NCBI RefSeq assembly: GCF_003344925.1
Contig: NZ_CP031188.1
Coordinates: 2,401,001 to 2,465,000 of the forward strand
Source: Flavobacterium arcticum
GTDB taxonomy: Bacteria > Bacteroidota > Bacteroidia > Flavobacteriales > Flavobacteriaceae
Reading direction: 5' to 3'
DNA: 64,000 bases
In this document: piece by piece, positions 15,766-24,729 of the stretch
Layout: each line of letters begins with the position of its first letter
How positions within the stretch are numbered: the first letter of the stretch is position 1
Notes under the pieces: model-generated
Seen by the model: only the letters and a program-made list of their open reading frames with translations
What the model was told of the DNA's origin: nothing
Databases searched by the model: none
Program-made: the position numbers and the translations under genes

Positions 15766-17742
15766 TTAATATGCTATAAGTTCTTGTAAAGTAGTTTCAA
15801 ATCGTTGCTTTGGCAAATACTGGTCTTCTAATGCTTTAGTAAACGGTATGGCACTCTCAAGGCTACCTACACGTTTTACAGGTGCATCTAACTGCTCAAA
15901 ACATTCTTCCATAATCATAGCCGAAATATCGCTCGCCACACCACCAAATAAACTATCTTCTTGCAAAATAATAACTTTACCTGTTTTTCTAACCGATGTA
16001 AATATTGCTTCGGTATCTAATGGTTGTAAGGTTCTCAGGTCAAGAACATCAGCTTTAATAGTAGGGTTTTTATCTAGTGCTTCTAATGCCCAGTGTACTC
16101 CTGCCCCAAATGATATAACGGTCACATCATCTCCTTCTCTTAACAAAGCAGCTTTACCAAATGGTAATGTATAATAATCCTTAGGAACGTCTTGGTACAT
16201 ACTACGGTACAATGCTTTATGCTCAAAGAACATCACTGGGTTTGGGTCGTTTATAGCAGTTGCCATAAGCCCTTTAGCATCATAAGGAAAAGCAGGGTAA
16301 ACTACTTTAAGACCTGGGGTTTTAGTAAACCATGCCTCATTAGTTTGCGAGTGGAAAGGTCCTGCCTGTACTCCTGCTCCGCAAGGCATACGCACTACTA
16401 CATCGGCGTTTTCTTGCCAGCGGTAATGCACTTTAGCCAAGTAGTTAACTATCGGGTTAAATCCTGTCGAAACAAAATCGCCAAACTGCATTTCGATAAC
16501 TGCTTTATAACCGTTTATCGACAAGCCCATCCCTGCTGATACAATAGCCGACTCGCATATTGGCGTATTGCGCACACGCTCTTTACCATATGCCGCTACA
16601 AAACCGTCGGTCATTTTAAATGCCCCACCATATTCAGCAATGTCTTGTCCCATTATTACAAGGTTGTCATGGCGTTCCATAGACTGTTTTAGTCCTTGCG
16701 ATAATGCATCAATCATCCTTACATTATCCTCATCCCCTTTAGGATTAACTTCTTCAAATGTATAAGGCTTATATACATCGTTTAGCTCTTCATTTAAATC
16801 AGCTTCTATAGCAGGTGCTGCCGATGCTTTTTTATAATCAGTATCAATTTCTTTTTTAATTGATGCTCTTAATTCTTTATCATACTCCTCAGTAAGTACT
16901 CCTTCGGCTGTTAGATACTCCTTAAAGTTAGTTACGGGGTCTTTTACTGCCCACATATCCATAAGTTCTTGCGGAACGTATTTTGTACCACTCGCCTCTT
17001 CATGCCCACGCATACGGAACGTTTTAAACTCCAGTAGCACAGGTCTTGGATTTTCGCGCATAGAAGCTACTAAATCGCTAAGCTTATTATATACTTCTAA
17101 TATGTTATTACCATCTATAATATGGCTTTCCATACCATAACCAACGCCCTTATCGGCTATGTTTTCGCAACGGTATTGCTCGTTAGTAGGTGTACTAAGT
17201 CCGTAGCCGTTATTCTCAACAACAAACAATACAGGAAGCTCCCAAACCGAAGCTACATTTAGTGCCTCATGGAAGTCGCCCTCGCTCGTTGCTCCTTCGC
17301 CTGTAAATACAGCGGTTATTTTACCGTTTTTCTTTAACTTATTGGCAAGTGCAATACCATCGGCTACACCTAGCTGAGGACCAAGGTGCGATATCATACC
17401 AATAATATTATACTCTTGTGTACCAAAGTGGAACGAACGGTCGCGTCCTTTAGTAAAACCATCGGCTTTACCTTGCCATTGTGAGAATAGGCGATATAAC
17501 GGAATATTACGCCCTGTAAACACCCCTAAATTACGGTGCATGGGTAGTATATATTCGTCTTTATCGAGTACTGCGGTAAGCCCTACTGAGATAGCCTCTT
17601 GCCCGATACCGCTAAACCATTTGGAAACTTTACCCTGGCGGATAAGAATGAGCATCTTCTCTTCTATAAGTCTGGGTTTTATTAATTTCTTATATAAATC
17701 GAGTAATTGTTCGTTGGTTAGTTGTTTTCTGTCGAAATTCAT
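15766..17742 (-). CDS. Fused E1 alpha/beta 2-oxoacid dehydrogenase
   Basis: 658 residues from the ATG at 17742. The upstream ATG at 17781 overlaps a perfect -7 promoter box, so I reject it. Residues about 1-310 are the alpha part, with the thiamine-diphosphate motif FTGEGATSEGDFHEALN ... VVENN. Residues about 340-658 are the beta part, starting NVRMIDALSQGLKQSMERH with MGQDIAEYGGAFK. The two subunits that are separate in most organisms are joined in one chain, a known arrangement in Bacteroidota. It decarboxylates a 2-oxoacid (branched-chain acids or pyruvate; sequence alone does not decide) and passes the acyl group to an E2. No E2 or E3 gene is in the window. Confidence 0.9.
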   Translation of the reverse strand: MNFDRKQLTNEQLLDLYKKLIKPRLIEEKMLILIRQGKVSKWFSGIGQEAISVGLTAVLDKDEYILPMHRNLGVFTGRNIPLYRLFSQWQGKADGFTKGRDRSFHFGTQEYNIIGMISHLGPQLGVADGIALANKLKKNGKITAVFTGEGATSEGDFHEALNVASVWELPVLFVVENNGYGLSTPTNEQYRCENIADKGVGYGMESHIIDGNNILEVYNKLSDLVASMRENPRPVLLEFKTFRMRGHEEASGTKYVPQELMDMWAVKDPVTNFKEYLTAEGVLTEEYDKELRASIKKEIDTDYKKASAAPAIEADLNEELNDVYKPYTFEEVNPKGDEDNVRMIDALSQGLKQSMERHDNLVIMGQDIAEYGGAFKMTDGFVAAYGKERVRNTPICESAIVSAGMGLSINGYKAVIEMQFGDFVSTGFNPIVNYLAKVHYRWQENADVVVRMPCGAGVQAGPFHSQTNEAWFTKTPGLKVVYPAFPYDAKGLMATAINDPNPVMFFEHKALYRSMYQDVPKDYYTLPFGKAALLREGDDVTVISFGAGVHWALEALDKNPTIKADVLDLRTLQPLDTEAIFTSVRKTGKVIILQEDSLFGGVASDISAMIMEECFEQLDAPVKRVGSLESAIPFTKALEDQYLPKQRFETTLQELIAY

Positions 17743-17778
17743 ATTGATTTTTGAAAGATTCTTATTCGTTTGTGCTTT

Positions 17779-17786
17779 CAAATGTA
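17779..17786 (-). promoter_or_regulatory. -7 box of the E1 dehydrogenase gene
   Basis: TACATTTG on the minus strand, 36 bases upstream of the chosen ATG (17742) and overlapping the rejected ATG at 17781. Confidence 0.6.
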
Positions 17787-17836
17787 AGAAAATAACAGAA
17801 TTGTATCGAGTTGTTATAGAAATTTATTTAAACAAA

Positions 17837-17862
17837 AAAATCCCGTCAGTTGACGGGATTTT
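17837..17862 (-). terminator. Terminator of the BspA-repeat gene
   Basis: 12-bp perfect inverted repeat AAAATCCCGTCA / TGACGGGATTTT (17837-17848, 17851-17862) flanked by an A-run that reads as T-run on the minus strand. Located 18 bases past the stop. Confidence 0.85.
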
Positions 17863-17879
17863 AAAAAGCATTTTATTTA

Positions 17880-19439
17880 CTAATTCTTAATCAGCTTATA
17901 TTCGGCTGAACCTATATTGGTTTGTATACTTAGTATATATATACCCGAGCTTAAACTCTCGGTATTGATATTTTCAAAGTCTTGACTCTGTTGTATTAAT
18001 TGGCTTCCCTGCAAGTTATATATAGTTACTGCTTCAAGCTGAACTCCTGATTTTGTATCTATATGCAGTATATTATTTACAGGGTTAGGGTATATAGATA
18101 GTTGATCTGTAGAAAATAATTCAGTAGTAGCTGTACAATCTTCCGCTAAACTATCTCCTTCAATAACCCATCCTAATTCATTGATTAAATAATCCCTCGT
18201 TTCTTCATCACAATATTGCAATCCTTCTGCACCAATATTTTTATTTTCTAAACCTAATTCTTTAAACCTATTTAATAGCGTATCGTAGTTGTTAATACTT
18301 AAACTACTGCCATCGATAAAGTGACCATTTGCGCTGGAAACAGCAAAGTTCACATTATTATTAAAAGTCCAATTAGAAATATCCTGATCAAATTCATTAG
18401 CATCCGTAAATGTACCTTCCATATTGACTACGTTAGAAACATCCCAACTATTTAAAGGTTGATTGAAAGAACTTGCTTTATAAAACATCGATCCCATATC
18501 GATTACATTAGAAACATCCCAGTTGTTCAAAGGCTGATTAAAAGAGCTTGCTTCAAGAAACATTTGTCTCAAATTTGTTACATTAGAAACATCCCAACTA
18601 TTTAAGGATTGGTTGAAAGAACTTGCTTTAAAAAACATATGCCTCATATCAAGCACATTTGAAACATCCCAGTTGTCCAAAGGCTTATTAAAAGAGCTTG
18701 CTCCCTGAAACATATATGGCATATGGGTTACACTAGAAACATCCCAATTATTTAAAAAGCCATTAAAGGAAGTAGCACCTTGAAACATATATGTTGTATA
18801 GATTAAATTTGAAACATTCCAATCATTTAAAGATTGATTAAAAGAAGTTGCACCGGCAAACATATGGCTCATATCTATTACATTTGAAACATTCCAATTA
18901 TCCAAAGGTTGATTAAAGGAGGATGCTCCGTAGAACATAGAGTTCATATTAACCACGCTTGCAACATCCCAATCATTCAAAGACTGATTCAGGGAACTAG
19001 CTCCCAAAAACATACTACTCATGTTTTCAACTTGAGTTAAATCTGGAGTATCTGTCGCTGTTATATTTAAATTAACACAATTATAAAATGTGCCTTGCAT
19101 ACTTGTCCATTGCGTATCTCCCCATTGATCAACTGTCAATAATTCATGGTTATAATCTCCGTTATATCCTAACATTATGCAACTAAATTCTCCTGACATA
19201 CTAACAGTATAAATTCCTTCATTATTAAAAGTATGTGTAACTGTACCTGATTGATTCGTCAATACTGTGCCATCACCAAAATCAATTGTAAAATTATCAG
19301 GTAACTCATCAACTTCAAATATTTGAAGTTGAATCGTTAAATCACTGCCTGATACCTGCCAAGTAGTAATAAACGGTGCTTGTGCATTAGTAAAATAGGT
19401 TATAAAGCAAAAAATAAGTAATAGGTAATTCTTTTTCAT
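17880..19439 (-). CDS. T9SS-secreted surface protein with PKD-like domain and BspA-like (DUF285) repeats
   Basis: 519 residues. A signal peptide (MKKNYLLLIFCFITYFTNAQ) is followed by a PKD-like domain at about 25-85 (FTIDFGDGTVL ... HTFNNEGIYTVS). Residues 149-348 are eight consecutive 25-residue repeats of the type SFNQPLNNWDVSNVIDMGSM, with a partial ninth. The C-terminal 75 residues are a type A T9SS sorting domain (SIYPNPVNNILHIDTKSG ... GIYILSIQTN). DUF285 repeats form a leucine-rich-repeat-like solenoid and occur in surface adhesins. The product is expected on the cell surface; its binding partner is unknown. The repeats show recent internal duplication at the DNA level. Confidence 0.92.
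   Translation of the reverse strand: MKKNYLLLIFCFITYFTNAQAPFITTWQVSGSDLTIQLQIFEVDELPDNFTIDFGDGTVLTNQSGTVTHTFNNEGIYTVSMSGEFSCIMLGYNGDYNHELLTVDQWGDTQWTSMQGTFYNCVNLNITATDTPDLTQVENMSSMFLGASSLNQSLNDWDVASVVNMNSMFYGASSFNQPLDNWNVSNVIDMSHMFAGATSFNQSLNDWNVSNLIYTTYMFQGATSFNGFLNNWDVSSVTHMPYMFQGASSFNKPLDNWDVSNVLDMRHMFFKASSFNQSLNSWDVSNVTNLRQMFLEASSFNQPLNNWDVSNVIDMGSMFYKASSFNQPLNSWDVSNVVNMEGTFTDANEFDQDISNWTFNNNVNFAVSSANGHFIDGSSLSINNYDTLLNRFKELGLENKNIGAEGLQYCDEETRDYLINELGWVIEGDSLAEDCTATTELFSTDQLSIYPNPVNNILHIDTKSGVQLEAVTIYNLQGSQLIQQSQDFENINTESLSSGIYILSIQTNIGSAEYKLIKN
18396..18995 (-). repeat. Eight tandem 75-bp coding repeats with 150-bp higher-order period
   Basis: In-frame 75-bp units encode the DUF285 repeats. 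Units 5 and 7 share one nucleotide subtype and units 6 and 8 share another, so blocks 18546-18695 and 18396-18545 look like copies of a 150-bp pair. The more N-terminal units are more diverged. Confidence 0.85.
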
Positions 19440-19714
19440 CGGTATGAATTTTAAAAATAAAGCTGCAAAAATACATTTTTACAGCAGGGTTTTATATTTA
19501 AAGTTTAAATTTATTGTAATATAATTGTTACTATAACAGAATGTCTACTTTGCTTTCTATAAAATAGCTACTTATAGAAAATCTCTAATATATGACAAAA
19601 TCAAATATTGACTTATTGTTAACAACTTTCAAATCCTCTATCCAAAAAAATATCCTTATGTTTGTATCTACAAGGCTTTACGCCTTATTAAGTTATTAAC
19701 AATTTTTCACAGCT
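19440..19714. other. Divergent intergenic region with promoters both ways
   Basis: 275 bases. A minus-strand -7 box TATTTTTG (19473-19466) serves the BspA-repeat gene and a plus-strand -7 box TATGTTTG (19657-19664) serves the oxygenase gene. Between them is a 9-bp inverted repeat TTTCTATAA / TTATAGAAA (19554-19562 with 19572-19580, 9-nt loop) of unknown role. Confidence 0.6.
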
Positions 19715-20665
19715 ATGCAAAATATACCAAGTGTAGATCTGCGTGATTTCCTTTCGGGTAACCCGGAACGCAAACAAAAATTTGTAAATGAAATCGGTAA
19801 AGCCTATGAAGATATAGGGTTTGTGGCATTAAAAGGACATTTTCTTGATGACCAATTGGTAGATGACCTTTATACAGAGGTAAGAAACTTTTTCAATCTG
19901 CCTGTAGATGTTAAAGAGCAATATGAAATTCCAGGTATTGGCGGGCAGCGTGGTTATGTATCTTTTGGTAAAGAACACGCCAAAGGGCGTAAAGAAGGCG
20001 ACCTGAAAGAGTTTTGGCATTTTGGGCAATACCTTCCTGAAGGCTCTAAATATGCCAAAGAGTACCCTGAAAATGTAGAAGTAAAAGAGCTTCCTAAATT
20101 TAATGACGTAGGTAAAGAAGCCTATCAAATGCTCGAAAAAACAGGTATTTATGTATTGCGTGCTTTGTCTCTTTACTTAGGTCTTGACGAGTTTTATTTT
20201 GACAATTATATAGCCGAAGGTAATAGTATACTTCGCCCTATACACTACCCTCCTATTACCGAAGAGCCTAAAAACGCAGTGCGTGCTGCTGCTCATGGTG
20301 ATATTAACCTTATTACGTTATTAATGGGGGCACAAGGGCGTGGGCTACAAGTGCAAAACCACGAAGGCGATTGGATTGATGCTATAGCACAACCCGACGA
20401 ATTAGTTATTAATGTAGGTGATATGCTTAGCCGACACACTAATAATAAACTAAAAAGCACCATCCATCAAGTAGTAAACCCTCCTAAGGAATTATGGGGT
20501 ACTTCGCGCTACTCAATACCTTTCTTTATGCATCCTGTAAGCGAAATGAAACTGGATTGTTTAGAGAATTGTATTGATGAAAACAATCCTAAAAAGTATA
20601 ACGATATAACAGCAGGCGATTTCCTATACGAACGCTTAGTAGATTTAGGATTAATCAAAAAATAA
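19715..20665 (+). CDS. Isopenicillin N synthase-like 2-oxoglutarate/Fe(II) oxygenase
   Basis: 316 residues. The N-terminal DIOX_N-like part starts IPSVDLRDFLSGNPERKQ and includes YEDIGFVALKGH. The jelly-roll core has the iron triad: His and Asp in AAHGDINLITLL and the distal His in STIHQVVNP, followed by RYSIPFF, whose Arg-x-Ser binds the cosubstrate carboxylate. It is a cytoplasmic non-haem iron oxygenase; the substrate cannot be told from sequence. Although the fold is that of isopenicillin N synthase, no antibiotic genes are nearby, so a metabolic role is more likely. Confidence 0.9.
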   Translation: MQNIPSVDLRDFLSGNPERKQKFVNEIGKAYEDIGFVALKGHFLDDQLVDDLYTEVRNFFNLPVDVKEQYEIPGIGGQRGYVSFGKEHAKGRKEGDLKEFWHFGQYLPEGSKYAKEYPENVEVKELPKFNDVGKEAYQMLEKTGIYVLRALSLYLGLDEFYFDNYIAEGNSILRPIHYPPITEEPKNAVRAAAHGDINLITLLMGAQGRGLQVQNHEGDWIDAIAQPDELVINVGDMLSRHTNNKLKSTIHQVVNPPKELWGTSRYSIPFFMHPVSEMKLDCLENCIDENNPKKYNDITAGDFLYERLVDLGLIKK

Positions 20666-20684
20666 TAATTAACTTTATAACCGT

Positions 20685-20720
20685 AAAAAGGCATTGGGTT
20701 TTATATAGCCTGATGCTTTT
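20685..20720 (+). terminator. Probable terminator after the oxygenase gene
   Basis: 10-bp stem with one G-U pair (AAAAAGGCAT 20685-20694 with ATGCTTTTTT at about 20713-20722) ending in T-rich sequence. Confidence 0.6.
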
Positions 20721-20852
20721 TTATTTTTAGTACATAATAAAAAATAGAACAACGTAATTAGTCTTTGCGAGGAAAGAAGCAACCTTGAATTTAAATTTTA
20801 TAACGCAATTACTTTCGCAATTATAAAAGGCGCTCAATTAAATACGGGAAAT

Positions 20853-21203
20853 ATGGGAAAGAAAATAAATAGTCTTGAAGACCTTGGTGGCTTTGTGTTT
20901 TCCACCAACGAAAACTTTGAGTATAACAATAACAACGAACAGCAGGAAACCTTATCTAATAGCGAACAAAGACTTGAAGCTCATCTTGATAAGAAAAACA
21001 GAGGTGGCAAAGTGGCTACCATAATAAAAGGTTTTGAAGGTACAGATGATGACCTGAAAGCACTAGCCAAAAAACTTAAAACACTATGCGGCGTAGGTGG
21101 TTCTGCTAAAGATAATGAAATTATCATACAAGGTAACTTTCGAGATAAAATAATGGATTACCTAACAAAAGAGGGGTATAAAATAAAACGCGTAGGCAGC
21201 TAA
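20853..21203 (+). CDS. SUI1/YciH family translation factor-like protein
   Basis: 116 residues. The C-terminal 70 residues are a complete SUI1 fold: GGKVATIIKGFEGTDDDLKA, then LKTLCGVGGSAKDNEIIIQG and the final MDYLTKEGYKIKRVG. The N-terminal 45 residues are low-complexity and Asn/Gln-rich (ENFEYNNNNEQQE). It is the bacterial homologue of eIF1, probably acting on the small ribosomal subunit; its role in bacteria is only partly understood. The nucleoside phosphorylase gene follows 32 bases later. Confidence 0.93.
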   Translation: MGKKINSLEDLGGFVFSTNENFEYNNNNEQQETLSNSEQRLEAHLDKKNRGGKVATIIKGFEGTDDDLKALAKKLKTLCGVGGSAKDNEIIIQGNFRDKIMDYLTKEGYKIKRVGS

Positions 21204-21235
21204 ATTTATATACCATCCGAAACAACTATTAACCA

Positions 21236-22108
21236 ATGAAAATACAGGAATCAGAACTAATATTAAATCCTGATGGTAGTGTTTACCATTTGAATTTAAA
21301 ACCTGAAAATATAGCACATAATATCATTTTTGTGGGCGACCAAGATAGAGTTGAAAAAATAACACAACATTTTGACACTATTGAATTCAGTACACAAAAA
21401 AGAGAATTTAAAACCCAAACAGGTACATATAAAGGCAAGCGAATAACAGTACTCTCTACTGGTATAGGTCCTGACAATATTGATATTGTCATGAACGAAC
21501 TAGATGCACTAGTAAACATAGATTTAAATACTAGACACCCCAAAAAAGAGCTTACATCACTTAACATTGTAAGAGTTGGAACTTCTGGCTCTTTACAGTC
21601 AGATATACCTGTAGATAGTTTTGTAATGTCGCAATATGGGCTTGGTATCGATAACATGCTACGTACCTATTTAATTGATAGTATCTCTAATACAGCGATG
21701 GAAGATGCCTTTATCAAGCACACAAATTGGGATTTACGCAAAGGCAGACCATATGTAGTGCATGGTAGTGAAAAACTAATGCAACTTTTTGATAGTGAGA
21801 AAATACACAAAGGATTAACAGCTACAGCAGGTGGTTTTTATGGTGCACAAGGTCGTGTTTTACGATTAGACATTCAAGATAGAGCGCTTAATAGTAAAAT
21901 GGATAGCTTTAATTATAAAGAGAACCGAATTACTAATTTAGAGATGGAAACAGCCGCTATATATGGGCTTTCGGCATTGCTGGGGCATAATGCTTTATCT
22001 TTAAATGCTATAATTGCTAACAGACCAAATGGTACTTTTAGTGCAGACCCTTATGCTGTTGTAGAAAACCTTATAGCATATAGCTTAGAAAAGATTACTG
22101 CATTATAA
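21236..22108 (+). CDS. Nucleoside phosphorylase (PNP/UDP family)
   Basis: 290 residues. Features of the uridine/purine phosphorylase family are present: the early phosphate-binding FVGDQDRVEKI, LSTGIGPDNIDIVMNEL, the central VRVGTSGSLQ, and the late NLEMETAAIYGLSALLG, whose Met-Glu contacts ribose. It splits a nucleoside into base and ribose-1-phosphate for salvage. The sequence is closer to uridine phosphorylase-type proteins but base preference is not certain. It lies just downstream of SUI1 and ends 5 bases before the convergent AraC gene. Confidence 0.88.
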   Translation: MKIQESELILNPDGSVYHLNLKPENIAHNIIFVGDQDRVEKITQHFDTIEFSTQKREFKTQTGTYKGKRITVLSTGIGPDNIDIVMNELDALVNIDLNTRHPKKELTSLNIVRVGTSGSLQSDIPVDSFVMSQYGLGIDNMLRTYLIDSISNTAMEDAFIKHTNWDLRKGRPYVVHGSEKLMQLFDSEKIHKGLTATAGGFYGAQGRVLRLDIQDRALNSKMDSFNYKENRITNLEMETAAIYGLSALLGHNALSLNAIIANRPNGTFSADPYAVVENLIAYSLEKITAL

Positions 22109-22113
22109 CAAAA

Positions 22114-22929
22114 TTATTTTTCAAGTATATTTTTACCCTTTGCATATTCCGATGGGCGCTGTCCTAGTAACTTATAAAAAGTATTACTAAAACTAGGCAA
22201 ACTATTATATCCTACAGATAGGGCTACTTCACTTACAGGTATATTCTTTTTTTGAAGCAGCTCTATAGCCCTTAACATACGGCAAATTGTAAAATACTGA
22301 ATAAAAGACATACTTAAATCTTTAGTAAAAATACGATGTAGGGTACGGGTACTAAAACCATACTGCTGTGCTATATCCGTAAAAAGAAGATGTTCATGCA
22401 AATGAGCATTAATATATTCTGTTATTTTTAGTAAACGTTTGTCTTTAGCTAGTGGTAACGACAACTCTAAACTATTGCCTGATAATTCAGGCAATAGTAC
22501 TTTTAAAGCTTTAGCTATAGTATAATTACGAGTATCTTGTTCTAGATTACCATTCCATCTATTAGTAAATAATAATAAATTTAGCAATAAATCATTAACA
22601 GGATATATCCCTTCCTTTTTATAAAAATCCATTCCCATTTCTTCTTTAGGGAAATATAAATTTCGCATTATAACATCTTCTGCATTAGGATGAATACTAT
22701 GTTTTACCCCTGCTGGTATCCACATAAAATGGCGCGCTGGTAAAAAATAAGTCTTTTTTTCTGTTTTTACATACACCACCCCACCCTCGGTATATAAAAA
22801 CTGGTCTTTATCATGGCTATGATTAGGAATAAGAAGCTCCCCCATTAAATCATGATGACAGTATATACTATACTGATTTGCATCTACTTCTGTAATATAA
22901 TACTTCTCTTTTTTCTCTACTTTAATCAT
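22114..22929 (-). CDS. AraC-family transcriptional regulator with cupin sensor
   Basis: 271 residues. The N-terminal cupin half contains PNHSHDKDQFLY and ARHFMWIPAGVKHSI, typical small-ligand sensing folds. The C-terminal 100 residues are an AraC double helix-turn-helix: TDIAQQYGFSTRTLHRIFTK and VSEVALSVGYNSLPSFSNTFYKLLGQRPSEY. It is transcribed divergently from the CoA-transferase gene (152 bases between starts), which makes that gene a likely target. A 7-bp inverted repeat flanks its own -7 box. Confidence 0.93.
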   Translation of the reverse strand: MIKVEKKEKYYITEVDANQYSIYCHHDLMGELLIPNHSHDKDQFLYTEGGVVYVKTEKKTYFLPARHFMWIPAGVKHSIHPNAEDVIMRNLYFPKEEMGMDFYKKEGIYPVNDLLLNLLLFTNRWNGNLEQDTRNYTIAKALKVLLPELSGNSLELSLPLAKDKRLLKITEYINAHLHEHLLFTDIAQQYGFSTRTLHRIFTKDLSMSFIQYFTICRMLRAIELLQKKNIPVSEVALSVGYNSLPSFSNTFYKLLGQRPSEYAKGKNILEK

Positions 22930-22930
22930 T

Positions 22931-22976
22931 ATGTCCGCAATGAATAAATATATGACTTATACAAATATACGGACAT
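22931..22976 (-). promoter_or_regulatory. AraC gene promoter with flanking inverted repeat
   Basis: A minus-strand -7 box TATATTTG lies at 22969-22962. The 7-bp arms ATGTCCG (22931-22937) and CGGACAT (22970-22976) bracket the -7 box and the start-proximal region, with centres about 39 bases apart. They may be regulator half-sites. Confidence 0.5.
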
Positions 22977-23081
22977 TCAAACGTTTTCGTAAAATTGTGT
23001 CATAGATTATTAATATTAAATTAATACCTCATATTTTTTATTATATAATCATTTTTTTAAGTCTAATAAAATCATTTTAAT

Positions 23082-24596
23082 ATGAAAAACACTAGAATAT
23101 TATTCGAAGAATATAATGATAAAATAATCACAGCTATAGAAGCTACTTATTTTATAAAAGATAAAATGACGGTAGGTACTAGTGGATTTACAAAAGCCGG
23201 CGATAGTAAAGCTGTATTACCAGCATTTGCAAAACAGGCAAAATATAAAAATATAGGTATTACACTGATTACTGGAGCTTCGCTTGGGCATACTACTGAC
23301 ACTGACCTTGCAGCAAATGGGGCGTTGTATAGAAGAATGCCCTTTCAGGCAGACCCTGTGCTAAGATCGAAAATAAACAATGGAGAAATTATGTTTATAG
23401 ACCAGCATCTAAGCGAAACAGTAGAGCTACTAAACAACAAACATTTACCCAAACTAGATCTCGCAATAATAGAAGCATCTGCAATAGATGAAAACGGAAA
23501 TATTATACCCACTACCTCTATAGGCAACTCTGCTAATTTTGCAAAACTAGCAGATAAAATAATTATTGAGATAAATACTTCTGTACCGCTAGACTTTAAA
23601 GGAATACATGATATATTTATCCCATCTCCCTATCCTAACCGTACTATTATACCTATAACAAAACCAAATGAAAGAGCAGGTATAGAGTATATTGAAGTCG
23701 ACCCTAAAAAAGTGATAGGTATAGTGTATACTAAATTACCCGATAGTCCTGCTGCAGTAACTACATGCGATGAAAAAACTACAGCAATAGCAAACCATTT
23801 AATTCGTTTTTTTGAAAAAGAAGTACAACAAGGTAAGCTAACAAATTCGCTTATGCCTTTACAGGCTGGCATTGGCAAAGTAGCTAATGCAGTACTTTCT
23901 GGTTTTAAAAAAAGTAACTTTAAAAACCTAACAATGTATTCTGAAGTATTACAGGATAGCACTTTTGAGCTAATAGATGCTGGTGTTATGAACTTTGCTT
24001 CTGCATCATCTTTAACCGTTTCTAAAAAATGGTATGAACAGTTATATAATAATTTCGACAAGTATAAAAATAAAATAATGTTGCGCCCTCAAAACATTAG
24101 CAATGCTCCTGAGGTAATAAGGCGGCTAGGTGTAATAGCTATAAATACTGCCATAGAGTTTGATATTTATGGTAATGTAAACTCTACTCATATAGGAGGT
24201 AACAAGATGATGAATGGCATTGGTGGTTCTGGTGATTTTGCTCGTAATGCTTACTTAAGCATATTTGTTACCCAGTCAGCCTCTAAAGATGAAAACTCTA
24301 TATCGCATGTAGTACCTATGGTATCACATACCGATCATACAGAGCATGATGTAGATATTTTAGTTACTGATCAAGGACTTGCTGACCTAAGAGGATTAGC
24401 ACCTCGCGAACGGGCAAAAGTTATAATAGATAATTGTGTACATCCTGACTATAAAGAAGCCATGAATAGTTATTTTGAAAGAGCTTGCGAGCGTGGCGGT
24501 CATACCCCTATTTTACAAGAAGAAGCATTTTCATGGCATATACAATATAAAAAAGACGGAACAATGAAACAATGTTGTACCGCCGAAATAGTTTAG
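23082..24596 (+). CDS. Succinate/acetate CoA-transferase or acetyl-CoA hydrolase family protein
   Basis: 504 residues, the normal length for the family. The N-terminal part has MTVGTSGFTKAGDSKAV, and the central part has KIIIEINTSVP, where the Glu of EIN is the probable catalytic residue that forms the glutamyl-CoA thioester. The C-terminal part has GIGGSGDFARNAYLS, the conserved CoA-binding loop, and VVPMVSHTDHTEHDVDILVT. It moves CoA between short-chain acyl groups (succinate, acetate or propionate); the exact pair is unknown. Cytoplasmic. Divergent from an AraC regulator that may control it. A strong terminator follows. Confidence 0.92.
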   Translation: MKNTRILFEEYNDKIITAIEATYFIKDKMTVGTSGFTKAGDSKAVLPAFAKQAKYKNIGITLITGASLGHTTDTDLAANGALYRRMPFQADPVLRSKINNGEIMFIDQHLSETVELLNNKHLPKLDLAIIEASAIDENGNIIPTTSIGNSANFAKLADKIIIEINTSVPLDFKGIHDIFIPSPYPNRTIIPITKPNERAGIEYIEVDPKKVIGIVYTKLPDSPAAVTTCDEKTTAIANHLIRFFEKEVQQGKLTNSLMPLQAGIGKVANAVLSGFKKSNFKNLTMYSEVLQDSTFELIDAGVMNFASASSLTVSKKWYEQLYNNFDKYKNKIMLRPQNISNAPEVIRRLGVIAINTAIEFDIYGNVNSTHIGGNKMMNGIGGSGDFARNAYLSIFVTQSASKDENSISHVVPMVSHTDHTEHDVDILVTDQGLADLRGLAPRERAKVIIDNCVHPDYKEAMNSYFERACERGGHTPILQEEAFSWHIQYKKDGTMKQCCTAEIV

Positions 24597-24618
24597 TTTT
24601 TAGCGTTTGTTTATTTCT

Positions 24619-24658
24619 AATCTTCAAATTGTTATTTAGCAATTTGGAGATTTTTTGT
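24619..24658 (+). terminator. Rho-independent terminator after CoA-transferase gene
   Basis: 13-bp stem with one G-U pair (24619-24631 with 24640-24652), 8-nt loop, then TTTTGTTTT. Confidence 0.85.
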
Positions 24659-24729
24659 TTTAATAAGGTTAAGTTTCTTACATATATAAATTTCTCTTAC
24701 TACCTTTATCCTTAAATTAATTTCTTAGG

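Noticed and set aside
18396..18995. Possible CRISPR-like periodic repeats
   Set aside because: Period is 75 bp, units are all in frame and coding, and there are no unique spacers.
19715..20665. A beta-lactam biosynthesis gene (isopenicillin N synthase)
   Set aside because: Only the shared oxygenase fold supports it; no ACV synthetase or related gene is nearby.
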